Shown: positions 42,167 through 50,875, numbered from the stretch's first letter. The stretch is 64,000 bases of DNA from a candidate division WOR-1 bacterium RIFOXYB2_FULL_45_9 (GCA_001771575.1 MEUD01000001.1:832815-896814), one strand, 5' to 3'. Notes: generated from the sequence alone by a model not told the origin. Translations and numbers: made by a program.

Positions 42167-42835
42167 ATGAAAAGAAGACAATTCGCGATATTAGGATTGG
42201 GACGTTTCGGCAGTAAGGTCGCCAGGGAACTTTATTATAAGGGACAGGAAGTAATCGCGATCGACAAGGACGAGGTTAAGATCCAAAACATCAAGGACGA
42301 GGTGACCCACGCATACGTCGGGGACATCACCGACGAAGGAGCGCTCAAAGAAGCCGGGGTCGCCGATTGCGACACGGTCGTCATCGCGGAAAGCACCCAC
42401 ATGGAGAGCAATATTATCGCGACCCAAATCTGTAAAAGCTTAAAGATCCCGCAGGTGATCTGCAAAGCCAACAACACGATCCACGGGCAGATACTCCAAA
42501 AGATCGGGGCCGACCAGATTGTCTTCCCGGAACAAGACACCGCCATTAAGCTGGTTAATGTTCTGACCTGCCAGGGGGTGCTGGACTACTTTGACCTTGG
42601 CGAAAAGGTGAAGATCGTCGGCACCAAAGCTCTTCCCCAATGGTCGGGGAAAAGCCTCTCCGAGCTTGACCTGCGGACTAAATATTCGATCACGGTCCTG
42701 GCGATCCGCCGGGGAGAAGAGAGCATCGTTATCCCGTCCTGGAGCACTCCGATCCAAAAAGAAGACGTCTTGATCCTGTTCGGCGAAGAAGAATCTCTCA
42801 AGAAGCTCGACATGGACATAACGCATAAGACTTAG
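42167..42835 (+). CDS. trkA: TrkA/KtrA potassium uptake regulatory subunit
   Basis: 222 residues: RCK_N nucleotide-binding domain (LGLGRFGSKVARELYYKGQEVIAIDKDE, ending ADQIVFPEQDTA) and RCK_C (about 135-218). One RCK pair, as in KtrA, rather than the double-length E. coli TrkA. It binds ATP/ADP or NAD(H) and gates TrkH. GGAGG precedes the ATG. Confidence 0.95.
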   Translation: MKRRQFAILGLGRFGSKVARELYYKGQEVIAIDKDEVKIQNIKDEVTHAYVGDITDEGALKEAGVADCDTVVIAESTHMESNIIATQICKSLKIPQVICKANNTIHGQILQKIGADQIVFPEQDTAIKLVNVLTCQGVLDYFDLGEKVKIVGTKALPQWSGKSLSELDLRTKYSITVLAIRRGEESIVIPSWSTPIQKEDVLILFGEEESLKKLDMDITHKT

Positions 42836-42871
42836 CTTACAGCTATAAGCTTTAAGCAGATAAAGCAGGGA

Positions 42872-43195
42872 TTAATTCACTTCGTTATCAATCCACTTGA
42901 GAAAATCATGGCTTCCTTCGTTAATCGGCAGGCTGACGACACACGGGACTTCATAACTATGCAGGCTTTTGACCTTTTCGATCAAAGCGGGAACGATTGA
43001 TTCTTTAGTTTTGGCAATAAGAAGAGCCTCTGACCCATTCTGGACCTTCCCCTCCCACCAGTAGATCGATTCGAGCTTATCGATAATATTGACCCCAGCC
43101 GCTAAACGATTAGAGACCAATTCAAAGCCGATTTTTTTCGCTTCGTCCTTATCTTTGGTTGTAATATACACTAAACAATATTTTTCTTTGCTCAT
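42872..43195 (-). CDS. cutA: CutA-family divalent-ion tolerance protein
   Basis: 107 residues, full length. YITTKDKDEAKKIGFELVSNRLAAGVNI, IYWWEGKVQNGSEALLIAKT and HSYEVPCVVSLPI are CutA hallmarks of this PII-like trimer. The physiological role is debated. It points away from the MBL gene at 43248 on the other strand. Confidence 0.94.
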   Translation of the reverse strand: MSKEKYCLVYITTKDKDEAKKIGFELVSNRLAAGVNIIDKLESIYWWEGKVQNGSEALLIAKTKESIVPALIEKVKSLHSYEVPCVVSLPINEGSHDFLKWIDNEVN

Positions 43196-43235
43196 TTTTC
43201 GCTTATCCCTTAATCCTTATCACTTATCTTTCTGC

Positions 43236-43241
43236 TATAAT
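43236..43241 (+). promoter_or_regulatory. -10 box of the glyoxalase-II-like gene
   Basis: TATAAT ends 6 bases before the ATG at 43248. No clear -35. A leaderless transcript is expected. Confidence 0.45.
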
Positions 43242-43247
43242 TATGCC

Positions 43248-43832
43248 ATGAAATTCGAGGTTAAGAAAGTCGGGCCGATCTCCGCCAACTGCTATGTCGT
43301 CTGGGATGAGCCGACAAAAGAAGCGCTGATCATTGATCCGGGAGATGACTCCGGTTCGATCATAAAAATTATCGCCGCGAACCAGCTATCCGTAAAAGCG
43401 ATCGTCAACACCCACGGACATTTTGATCATGTCGGAAGCAATGGAGAACTGAAACAGGCGACCGGCGCCAAACTAATGCAACACCCGCTCGATGCTAAAA
43501 TGGCTCGATTAACCGACCCGACAATGGCGGACGAAATGCTCGAAGATGGTGGGAGCGTCACGATCGGCCAAAGCCATTTTAAGGTCATCCACACCCCTGG
43601 CCATAGCCCCGGAGGGATCTGCTTATATAATGAAGAGGAGAAAGTCCTCTTTAGCGGAGACACTCTTTTCCTGGGCACCTACGGACGGGTCGATCTCCCC
43701 AATTCGTCCGCGCCGGCAATGGCCGCTTCGCTCAAAAGGCTCTTCGCTCTTCCACCCGAAACCATCGTCTGCCCGGGGCATGGCCGACCAACCACTATCG
43801 GCGACGCGAAGAAGGCAATCGATCTCCCATGA
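43248..43832 (+). CDS. Glyoxalase II-like MBL-fold hydrolase
   Basis: About 194 residues from the ATG just after the -10 box; a longer frame runs antisense to cutA and was dropped. NCYVVWDEPTKEALIIDPGDD, metal motif VNTHGHFDHVGS, HTPGHSPGGICL, SGDTLF and CPGHGRPTTIG give a complete dinuclear site. Typical of YcbL-type small hydrolases acting on thioesters such as glutathione or other thiol adducts. Overlaps the next gene by 4 bases. Confidence 0.9.
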   Translation: MKFEVKKVGPISANCYVVWDEPTKEALIIDPGDDSGSIIKIIAANQLSVKAIVNTHGHFDHVGSNGELKQATGAKLMQHPLDAKMARLTDPTMADEMLEDGGSVTIGQSHFKVIHTPGHSPGGICLYNEEEKVLFSGDTLFLGTYGRVDLPNSSAPAMAASLKRLFALPPETIVCPGHGRPTTIGDAKKAIDLP

Positions 43833-44479
43833 ACAATAAATTGCCGATAGAACTCCTCTTGTTTGACTTTGACGGGACCATCACCAATTCCCTCCCATCC
43901 GCAGTCAAGGCGATCCAGAAGATGCTCAAAGAATTTAATTTTCCGCCCAAAAGCACGGCGGAGATCAACGAGCATATCGGTTTTGGCGAAACCGCTCTGG
44001 TCAGCGGGTCGATCGGCAGCGGCGACCCGGCAACGATTGAGAAAGCCAAGGAAGCGTATTTCCACCACGTCAAAGACCTGGCCGGAGAAGTGGAAGTTTT
44101 TCCTCATGTTCGGGAAATTCTGGAATACTTTAAAAGCAAAAGAAAAGCGATCCTTTCCAACAAAAGGGACGCCTTGATCCATCACATTTTAAAATTACAT
44201 GGTTTGGACCACTACTTTAGCGCAGTTTACGGCGGTGACACCTCTCCTTGCCTCAAGCCTGATCCCTGCGTTAGCAACCAAATTATTAAAACCTACCAGA
44301 TCGACAAAGAAAACGTTCTTCTAGTCGGCGACATGACCATTGACGTAGAGACCGGGAAGAACGCCGGGATCCGCACCTGCGCCGTAACTTACGGGTTTGA
44401 CGACAAAGCTAAACTGGCGGCGGCCAAGCCCGACCTGCTGATCGACGACCTGCTGGAGCTGAAAGAATTGATAATTTAA
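43829..44479 (+). CDS. HAD-family phosphatase, phosphoglycolate phosphatase-like
   Basis: 216 residues. HAD motif I LLFDFDGTITNSL (nucleophile Asp about 13), motif II ILSNKRD, motif III CLKPDP and motif IV VGDMTIDVETGKNAG are all present with a C1 cap. Probably removes 2-phosphoglycolate or another small phosphate ester. Translationally coupled to the MBL hydrolase; a strong hairpin follows its stop. Confidence 0.88.
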   Translation: MNNKLPIELLLFDFDGTITNSLPSAVKAIQKMLKEFNFPPKSTAEINEHIGFGETALVSGSIGSGDPATIEKAKEAYFHHVKDLAGEVEVFPHVREILEYFKSKRKAILSNKRDALIHHILKLHGLDHYFSAVYGGDTSPCLKPDPCVSNQIIKTYQIDKENVLLVGDMTIDVETGKNAGIRTCAVTYGFDDKAKLAAAKPDLLIDDLLELKELII

Positions 44480-44483
44480 TATG

Positions 44484-44524
44484 GGCTTGGAAGCCGCAGA
44501 TAATATCGTCTCGGCTTCCAAGCC
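44484..44524 (+). terminator. Large hairpin after the HAD gene, possible terminator
   Basis: A 13-bp perfect stem, GGCTTGGAAGCCG with its complement, extended by AGA/TCT, starts 5 bases after the stop. The first T-run (TTTTT) is about 9 bases past the stem, later than in a textbook terminator, so it may instead be a palindromic repeat. Confidence 0.55.
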
Positions 44525-44556
44525 TAGCCAAGTTTTTCCTGTTTTTCAATTCCTGC

Positions 44557-44620
44557 TATAATAGCCATGGTCATGATCTTCAACTCCGAACATTAATGTC
44601 GGAGCACCCAGACCTCACTT
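44557..44620 (+). promoter_or_regulatory. pabB leader: -10 box, mini-ORF and hairpin
   Basis: TATAAT at 44557-44562 is followed at once by an ATG-started 9-codon frame (MVMIFNSEH, stop at 44594-44596). That frame's last codons lie in a hairpin, CTCCGA at 44585-44590 pairing with TCGGAG at 44599-44604 plus CAT/ATG inside. The pabB ATG is at 44621. The layout resembles a leader-peptide control, but there are no Trp codons or other telling residues. Confidence 0.4.
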
Positions 44621-45715
44621 ATGCTTGTCCAAATTGAATTTGAAAAACAACCTTTACTATTTGAACAGCCGATCGACCTCATCGTGGCGCGGCAAGGCCA
44701 TGAATTGCCGGCCTGTTTTGCCCAAATGGAATTGTCACTTGCTAGTGGTTACTATCTGGCCGGGTTCCTTTCCTACGAAGCAGGGTACGGATTTGAGGAA
44801 AAACTCGCCACGGAAAACAAATCGTCTTTTCCCTTGCTTCAGATGGGGATCTTTAAGGAACCGCGACGTTTAGCCATGCCTACCGGCAGGCAGGTCGCAG
44901 GCTCCTTCAATAAGGTGACGAATAAAAAAACAAACATCACCCAGGAGAAATATTTTGCCAATATAAGAAAAATACGGGAGTACCTGGAGGCGGGCGATAC
45001 CTATGAGATCACCTACTGTTTGAAATTCCTCTTTGACTTTGCCGGAAGCCCTTATAACTTTTACCGGCAACTTTATTCAACCCAACCGGTCCCCTATCCC
45101 GCGTATATTAAGGGTGATGATTACTTCATGTTATCCCTTTCCCCTGAATTGTTCATGAAAAAGCAAGGAACTTTTCTAACCACCAAACCGATGAAGGGGA
45201 CCTGGCCGAGAGGAAAAAATCTTTGGGAAGATATGTGGGCCGGGCGAAAACTTCACTTTGACGGGAAAAACCGGGCCGAGAACCTGATGATCACCGACCT
45301 CCTCCGCAACGACCTGGGGCGGATCGGCGGCAGGGTTAAGGTCCCCAAGCTCTTTGAGGTCGCCCGCTACAACACTCTCTATCAGATGACCTCAACCGTT
45401 ACCGCTAACATTCAAAAAGATTTGCCGCTCTATGATTTATTCAAAGCTCTCCACCCTTCCGGTTCGGTGACCGGCGCCCCCAAGATCCGCTCAATGGAGA
45501 TCATCCGCGAGCTGGAACCCGAACCCCGCCACATTTACACCGGGGCGATCGGCTACATCACCCCTGAACGGGACCTGATGTTCAATGTCCCGATCAGAAC
45601 AATCCTATTAGAGGGGACACATGGCGAGATGGGGGTCGGCGGCGGGATAGTTTGGGACTCGACGCCTGTTGGGGAATGGGAAGAGTGCCTCTGGAAGGCA
45701 GGGTTTCTCGGCTAA
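44621..45715 (+). CDS. pabB: Aminodeoxychorismate synthase component I (chorismate-binding)
   Basis: 364 residues, the compact PabB form. Chorismate-binding marks: TKPMKGTWPRGKN, RAENLMITDLLRNDLGRI, SVTGAPKIRSMEIIRELE and GVGGGIVWDSTP. It makes aminodeoxychorismate for p-aminobenzoate, feeding the FolP encoded at 13623. The stretch AMPTGRQVAG (about 86-95) is encoded by a palindromic repeat and is an insertion relative to the family. pabA and pabC are not in the window. TrpE is the alternative, but the PIKGT-like motif and length favour PabB. Confidence 0.88.
   Translation: MLVQIEFEKQPLLFEQPIDLIVARQGHELPACFAQMELSLASGYYLAGFLSYEAGYGFEEKLATENKSSFPLLQMGIFKEPRRLAMPTGRQVAGSFNKVTNKKTNITQEKYFANIRKIREYLEAGDTYEITYCLKFLFDFAGSPYNFYRQLYSTQPVPYPAYIKGDDYFMLSLSPELFMKKQGTFLTTKPMKGTWPRGKNLWEDMWAGRKLHFDGKNRAENLMITDLLRNDLGRIGGRVKVPKLFEVARYNTLYQMTSTVTANIQKDLPLYDLFKALHPSGSVTGAPKIRSMEIIRELEPEPRHIYTGAIGYITPERDLMFNVPIRTILLEGTHGEMGVGGGIVWDSTPVGEWEECLWKAGFLG
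44877..44892. repeat. Near-palindromic repeat inserted in frame in pabB
   Basis: TGCCTACCGGCAGGCA, symmetric except for one pair, adds MPTGRQ to the protein and keeps the frame. Hairpins of this PAGRQ-coding type are familiar to me from genes of other uncultured bacteria. Confidence 0.6.
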
Positions 45716-45788
45716 TTTTACGCTTTTTTTACGTTGCTTGGCGGTATTTTTACCTCATTTTAACGCGTTTTAGTGATAGTATTTTTTT

Positions 45789-47132
45789 ATGCGGCCTAAA
45801 TTTGGTCTAAACGCGATGCAAATCTTAGTCTTCGGTTATTTTATCGTAACGATCATCGGCGCCCTTATCCTCTCTTTGCCGATCTCATCAGCAGACGGAA
45901 CCTCACAGCCATTCGTCGACGCCCTCTTTCTGGCGACTTCTGGAATAAGCACTTCCGGATTGACCGTTATCGATATCGGTAGTTATTATTCACTCTTCGG
46001 CCAAATCGTTCTCATGCTGATCTTCCAGGTCGGCGGCATTGGCTACATGGCCTTTTTCGTTTTTATCGCTTATCTTCTCGGGAAAAAATTCTCAAAAACG
46101 ACCTCGACGGTCGCCAGAGAATCAATGGCCACGGACAGCCACAATATGCACATGCTCGGCGGTTTTTTCCTAAAAGTCATAAGCTTCACCCTGTTTTTTG
46201 AGATCATTGGGGCGGTCATCCTTGCCTCCTATTGGTCCAGAGAATACACCCTGCCGCGAGCCATATATCTTGGGGTCTTCCATTCTATTTCCGCCTTTTG
46301 CACCGCGGGCTTTAGTCTTTTTCCAACCAGTCTGGTCAATTATAAAACCAGCTGGACCATTAATCTTACGATCAATATTATTTCAATTATCGGCGGGATC
46401 GGCTTTTTTGTTCTGTCGGACGCTTATAACGCGTTAATCAGCAAGATCAATAGACTGAAGCCGACCAGGTTAACCCTGCATAGTAAAATGGTGCTCATTA
46501 CCACGGTCATTGTTATGCTGGCGGGGACATTGATCATTTTGGTCGCCGAACAGTGGCCAGGTTCCGCCACGCTTCAGGAAAAAGTCGTCATCGCCTCTTT
46601 CCAGTCAATTTCGGCGTCAACGACCGATGGTTTTAATACTATCGATATCGGAAAAATGTCCGCGACCAGCCTGGTCGCGCTGATGCTCCTCATGTTCATC
46701 GGCGCTTCACCGGGGAGCACCGGCGGCGGGATGAAAACCACGACCCTGGCCACCCTCTTTGCCGCGGTCCGCGCCTCACTGCGGAAAAAAGATCGGACCG
46801 CCGTTTTTGAAAGGAAGATCCCGATTGAAATAATCATCAAAGCGCTGACAATTTTCTTTCTTTTTTCAGCTGTCGCGGCAATCGATATTTTAATAATGGC
46901 CAATACTGAAAAAGCAACTTTTCTGCAAACTTTGTTTGAGATCGTTTCCGCCCTGGGGAATACCGGTCTCTCGACCGGAATAACCGGCAGTCTGTCTACT
47001 GCCGGCAAAATCATCTTAATAATAACCATGTTTATCGGCCGGGTCGGCCCCTTAACAATTGGCTCGGCAATCTTCACCAGCGAAAAACATAATGCCTTGA
47101 AACTTCCCAAAGAAGAACTGTTTGTGGGCTGA
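45789..47132 (+). CDS. TrkH/KtrB-family potassium uptake protein (second copy)
   Basis: 447 residues. P-loops TSGISTSGLTV, SAFCTAGFSLF, SISASTTDGFNTI and SALGNTGLSTG keep the filter glycines, though the third is SASTTDGFN rather than the usual TAGFN, which may change ion preference. C-terminus IGRVGPLTIGSAIF. It lacks its own trkA and is followed at once by a KdpDE-like pair, which may regulate it. It is clearly diverged from the copy at 40835. Confidence 0.92.
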   Translation: MRPKFGLNAMQILVFGYFIVTIIGALILSLPISSADGTSQPFVDALFLATSGISTSGLTVIDIGSYYSLFGQIVLMLIFQVGGIGYMAFFVFIAYLLGKKFSKTTSTVARESMATDSHNMHMLGGFFLKVISFTLFFEIIGAVILASYWSREYTLPRAIYLGVFHSISAFCTAGFSLFPTSLVNYKTSWTINLTINIISIIGGIGFFVLSDAYNALISKINRLKPTRLTLHSKMVLITTVIVMLAGTLIILVAEQWPGSATLQEKVVIASFQSISASTTDGFNTIDIGKMSATSLVALMLLMFIGASPGSTGGGMKTTTLATLFAAVRASLRKKDRTAVFERKIPIEIIIKALTIFFLFSAVAAIDILIMANTEKATFLQTLFEIVSALGNTGLSTGITGSLSTAGKIILIITMFIGRVGPLTIGSAIFTSEKHNALKLPKEELFVG

Positions 47133-47164
47133 CCCAATCCCTTCCCCAGACGGGTTTTTAGGTC

Positions 47165-47170
47165 TATAAT
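47165..47170 (+). promoter_or_regulatory. -10 box of the KdpD-like kinase gene
   Basis: TATAAT, 10 bases before the ATG at 47181. No clear -35. Confidence 0.4.
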
Positions 47171-47180
47171 TAACGGATAA

Positions 47181-48236
47181 ATGACCCAAGGGCAATGGCA
47201 TTTTCCCATAAATGATCTCATCGTTACGGTAGCGACAGTCGTTGGCATTGCCGCGGCCAATCACTTGCTTAGCCCTTTTATCGGTTATCAATCCACCGGC
47301 CTCGTCTTATTATCATCGGTCCTGTTCCTTGGTTTATTCGTTTCATTTCCCGCTCTCATATTATACGCGGGGCTTAGCGCCTTGATCTGGAATTTCTTCT
47401 TTATCCCGCCGCACGGGACCTTGGCGATCGCTAAGCCCGAGGACCTGATGATGAACATTGTCTATTTCTTTGCCGCGATCGTGACCGGTTATTTGGCCGA
47501 TAAGATAAAAAAGCATCAAAAACAACTCGCCTTAAAAGAGACCAGAGAAGGGCTTTATCTGACGATTTTTGACAGCCTGTCGCACGAACTTAAAACCCCG
47601 ATCACATCGATCATTGGGATCGCTTCCACGCTCAATACGGTAAAAGAGGAAAACAAAAAAAACGAACTGTCGGCCGAGTTGGCCGATTCGGCCGAACGCC
47701 TTGATCGGATAGTGACCAACTTACTTGATATGTCCAGGCTGGCTTCCGGTTCCATCTCCTTAAAAAAGGAATGGCAGGAAAGTTCGGAAATAATTCAGGT
47801 CTGTCTGCGTCATCTCGGAAAAAAACTGGCCGATCATCGGCTGGCGGTGACAACCGAAGAGCAACTGCCGCTGCTGCTAATCGATTACGTGCTTTTCGAA
47901 CAAGCCCTATCGAACGTCCTGCTTAACGCGGTCAATTATTCCCCAAAGGGATCAACGATCAGCGTCCACGCGGCCAGGCGGGAAAACTGGCTGGTAATCT
48001 CCGTATCCGACAACGGGCCGGGAATAACAGATAAGGATCTCCCCAATATCTTCGATAAGTTTTACCGGTCCGCCGATTCTCCGCCGGGCGGGACCGGGCT
48101 GGGCCTCGCGATCTCCAGAAGCGCGCTTGAAATCAGCGGCGGCAAGATCAAAGCTCGGAACAAAAAAGAAGGGGGCTTAGAAGTCGCGCTTTATTGGCCG
48201 ATCGATAAACAACCTGAAATAAAGGAGCGGTCATAA
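47181..48236 (+). CDS. KdpD-like sensor histidine kinase, short form
   Basis: 351 residues. It holds the KdpD membrane block of four close helices (about 10-100: FINDLIVTVATVVGIAAANHLL and PALILYAGLSALIWNFFFIPP are typical DUF4118), then HisKA with DSLSHELKTPITSIIG and HATPase_c with LSNVLLNAVNYSP, DNGPGI and GTGLGLAIS. The large cytoplasmic KdpD and Usp domains of full KdpD are missing, as in truncated KdpD proteins. No kdpFABC operon is present; TrkH is the neighbour. Overlaps the regulator gene by 1 base. Confidence 0.9.
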   Translation: MTQGQWHFPINDLIVTVATVVGIAAANHLLSPFIGYQSTGLVLLSSVLFLGLFVSFPALILYAGLSALIWNFFFIPPHGTLAIAKPEDLMMNIVYFFAAIVTGYLADKIKKHQKQLALKETREGLYLTIFDSLSHELKTPITSIIGIASTLNTVKEENKKNELSAELADSAERLDRIVTNLLDMSRLASGSISLKKEWQESSEIIQVCLRHLGKKLADHRLAVTTEEQLPLLLIDYVLFEQALSNVLLNAVNYSPKGSTISVHAARRENWLVISVSDNGPGITDKDLPNIFDKFYRSADSPPGGTGLGLAISRSALEISGGKIKARNKKEGGLEVALYWPIDKQPEIKERS

Positions 48237-48928
48237 TGAACAAGGGGGCCAGGGTCCTGATAATTGACGATGAACGATCGATCAGAAAACTGCTTGATAT
48301 AAATTTATCGACCCAGGGATTTGCCGTTTGCCTGGCAAAAACCGGAAAAGAGGGCCTGCTCCTGTTTAACAGTTTCCGGCCCGACATCGTTATTCTCGAC
48401 CTGCATCTTCCGGACATCAACGGGGACGAGGTCCTGGCGCAAATAAAGACAAGAGCTTCCGTCCCGGTCATTATTCTCACCGTCAAGAACGCCGATTCCG
48501 ACAAGATCGCCCTGCTGGACGCCGGCGCCGACGACTATATAACCAAACCGTTCAGCCCCGATGAATTAGCCGCCCGGATCAGGGTCGCCCTGCGGCACAG
48601 CTTAAATTTAAAAGAGGAACCTATTTTTCGGCATGGCCGGATAAAGATAGATTTTAGTCTGCGCGGCCTGGAAATCGACAACGAACCGGTCAAGCTTACC
48701 AATACGGAGTTTGACCTGTTAAAAGCGTTGGTCCAAAATGCCGGTAAAATTGTGACCCAAAAACAGCTCCTAAAGGAGATCTGGGGACCTGAATCAACCA
48801 CCCAAACCCATTACCTTAGGATCTATTTCAGCCAATTAAGAAAAAAGCTCGATAAATACAAGCTTGCGAACATTATTATTACCGAACCCGGTATCGGCTA
48901 TCGGCTTGATCTGCAAAGCACTAATTAA
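48236..48928 (+). CDS. KdpE-like OmpR-family response regulator
   Basis: 230 residues. Receiver 1-120 (LIIDDERSIRKLL, IVILDLHLPDINGDE, ILTVKNADSDKI, YITKPFSP) and winged-helix DNA-binding domain (LTNTEFDLLKALVQNAGKIVTQKQLLKEIWG, HYLRIYFSQLRKKLD). Pairs with the KdpD-like kinase, whose gene stop it overlaps. Likely targets the adjacent trkH, by inference. Confidence 0.94.
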   Translation: MNKGARVLIIDDERSIRKLLDINLSTQGFAVCLAKTGKEGLLLFNSFRPDIVILDLHLPDINGDEVLAQIKTRASVPVIILTVKNADSDKIALLDAGADDYITKPFSPDELAARIRVALRHSLNLKEEPIFRHGRIKIDFSLRGLEIDNEPVKLTNTEFDLLKALVQNAGKIVTQKQLLKEIWGPESTTQTHYLRIYFSQLRKKLDKYKLANIIITEPGIGYRLDLQSTN

Positions 48929-48930
48929 AA

Positions 48931-49122
48931 ATGATGAAAAATATTTTGATCTATTTATTTCTTCTGTTATCCTTCTCCTTCTTTGGTTGCGGGCAATTCA
49001 ACGCCTCTCCTTCAACCGGTCCGATCTTTACCGACCCGGCGGTTAAACTTGCCGAACTCTCCCGCCAGGATTTCACCTTAAAACTTTATTATGAGGCGAT
49101 CGCGCGGGAGCCGCGCCTCTAA
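48931..49122 (+). CDS. Small putative lipoprotein (63 aa)
   Basis: Begins MMKNILIYLFLLLSFSFFGCG, a clean lipoprotein signal with Cys about residue 20, then about 43 residues with no recognised domain. It sits 2 bases after the response-regulator stop. It could be a real small lipoprotein or the truncated start of a larger lost gene; no continuation is found in the 113 bases that follow. Confidence 0.5.
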   Translation: MMKNILIYLFLLLSFSFFGCGQFNASPSTGPIFTDPAVKLAELSRQDFTLKLYYEAIAREPRL

Positions 49123-49197
49123 TCGCCCCCATCATTTCACTGGAATAAGCGCCGGAAGTCGATCCCTGCCATTCACAATGGGAATTTTATCTCAAAG

Positions 49198-49226
49198 TTG
49201 AGCAGTATGGTCTATTGGTTTATAAT
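49198..49226 (+). promoter_or_regulatory. Promoter of the thioesterase gene, leaderless
   Basis: TTGAGC, 17-base spacer, TATAAT ending 9 bases before the ATG at 49236. Confidence 0.55.
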
Positions 49227-49235
49227 TAACCGGTA

Positions 49236-49634
49236 ATGAACGAATTCAGGCTCGATCTAACCGTCCGGGATTACGAGTGCGACCTGCAGGGGATCGTCAA
49301 CAACGCCACTTATCTGAATTATCTTGAACACACCAGGCACGAATTCTTAAAAAGCCTGGGGATCGATTTTGCCGGGATGCACCAGCAAGGGATCGACCTG
49401 GTGGTGGTCAGGTCCGAAGTGGATTACAAATATTCACTGACCAGCGGGGACAGTTTCTACGTTACCCTGAAAATGGCGCTGGAAGGAAGGATCAGGATCG
49501 TTTTCTATCAGGATATTTTTCGCTTGCCGGACAACAAGCCGATCATCAAAGGAAAGATCACCGGTACAGCCCTTTCCTCTCAAGGCCGCCCTTTTCTGCC
49601 GGACGAAATAAAGGAGATATTATTAAAAATATGA
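49236..49634 (+). CDS. YbgC/4-hydroxybenzoyl-CoA thioesterase-like acyl-CoA thioesterase
   Basis: 132 residues of the single hotdog fold. VRDYECDLQGIVNNATYLNYLEHTRHEFL is the family signature with the catalytic Asp (about 14) in ECDLQG, followed by YKYSLTSGD. Hydrolyses short acyl-CoA or acyl-ACP. Its stop overlaps the start of the Ntn hydrolase gene by 4 bases. Confidence 0.92.
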   Translation: MNEFRLDLTVRDYECDLQGIVNNATYLNYLEHTRHEFLKSLGIDFAGMHQQGIDLVVVRSEVDYKYSLTSGDSFYVTLKMALEGRIRIVFYQDIFRLPDNKPIIKGKITGTALSSQGRPFLPDEIKEILLKI

Positions 49635-50875
49635 AAACACTAACCGCCACCACGCTTCTGCTGATTGGTCTTATTCTTTTTCCCGGGTGTGTCCAAAAAA
49701 GCGGCTCCCCTTCTCCAACCCTAAAGTTTGAAGAGGGGGCTAAGTATGTTTTTGACTATGTGCCGACCGTAACCCTCAAAGGGAACTGGAAAGAAATGGG
49801 CCGGCAATACGGCTTTTTGCTCTCGGACAATATCCGCGAGGTCTACAACCTGGTCGCTCCGTATAAGGACAAGTACAACCTGGCTTGCGGAAAAATGAAC
49901 ACGGAGATCATTGAAGACTTCTATCAGTCCTATCCAGACAAGATCAAATTGTTTTTCCAGGGGATGGCCGAAACTTCCGGCCTGACCATGGAACAGTTAA
50001 AGACCGCCAACTCACTGGAGATCGTCTTAATGTTCGGCAGCCGCGTCTACAATACCCGTTGTTCCGGACTGGGGGTTGGAGAAGGATACTCGAAAAGTGG
50101 GAAGATCGTCTACGGACGAAATTACGATTATAACCGGGAATTCCTGGCGCTCAACGACGATATTGTGGTCGCGGTATTTCACCCGGACGACGGCTCTGTG
50201 CCGGCGGCGACCTGCACCTGGGCCGGTTGTATTTACGCTTCCAGCGGGATCAATCGGTGGGGAATTTTTATTGAAGAGAATGACTGCTCCGGCCACGACA
50301 AACAGTCGGCCGGCATGTACAAGACGGAAGACCATTATAACGTTAAGAACTGGGTCAAAGACGACGCTCTCCTCCTCTCTCTGCTCACCTCGGCAAGGAA
50401 CATGGGAGAAGTTGACGCCTGGATGAAAAAGAACCTGCCGATCTATCCTCACAACATCGGCATAGCGGATAAGAATGACGCTCGCTGTTATCAATGGAAC
50501 GTGCCGGATATGGTCCCTCACTCCCCATTTGTCCAACAGGCGAAAGGCTTAATGGCGCAGACAAACCATTATTTTACTATTCCGGACGGCTGGGCTCTCC
50601 CACCTTATACGGAAGGAGATAGCTCTGGTTCAACCGTGCCAGGCGGCAGTATTCCACGCCTAACCAATCTTCTGCGCTTAGCGGAAAAGAACAAAGGCAA
50701 GATCGACGTGTCGGGGATGTGCGACATAATGGATATAAGTTATGATAATGGGGGGGCAACGGTTGCCGGCTCTTTATATCAAATCGTCTGCGAGCCCGGG
50801 TCATTTACCTTCAAATTAAAAACTCTCGGCAAACGCGACCGTTGGGTAGATATTCCCATTGCCGCTTTGCTATAG
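49631..50875 (+). CDS. Lipoprotein of the C45/linear-amide C-N hydrolase (Ntn) superfamily
   Basis: 414 residues with a lipoprotein signal (LTATTLLLIGLILFPGC). Ntn core: YNTRCSGLGVGEGYSKSGKIVYGRNYDYNREF, where the Cys of TRCSG (about 145) is the expected nucleophile after self-cleavage, as in isopenicillin-N acyltransferase and bile-salt or penicillin-V hydrolases. Later GIFIEENDC and ATVAGSLYQIVCEPG also fit. Likely an envelope amide hydrolase; substrate unknown. A remnant of a second gene of the same superfamily follows directly. Confidence 0.82.
   Translation: MKTLTATTLLLIGLILFPGCVQKSGSPSPTLKFEEGAKYVFDYVPTVTLKGNWKEMGRQYGFLLSDNIREVYNLVAPYKDKYNLACGKMNTEIIEDFYQSYPDKIKLFFQGMAETSGLTMEQLKTANSLEIVLMFGSRVYNTRCSGLGVGEGYSKSGKIVYGRNYDYNREFLALNDDIVVAVFHPDDGSVPAATCTWAGCIYASSGINRWGIFIEENDCSGHDKQSAGMYKTEDHYNVKNWVKDDALLLSLLTSARNMGEVDAWMKKNLPIYPHNIGIADKNDARCYQWNVPDMVPHSPFVQQAKGLMAQTNHYFTIPDGWALPPYTEGDSSGSTVPGGSIPRLTNLLRLAEKNKGKIDVSGMCDIMDISYDNGGATVAGSLYQIVCEPGSFTFKLKTLGKRDRWVDIPIAALL

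Noticed and set aside
44567-44596. Trp-attenuator before pabB
   Set aside because: The mini-ORF has no Trp codons and the gene is PabB-like rather than TrpE; only a generic leader is claimed.
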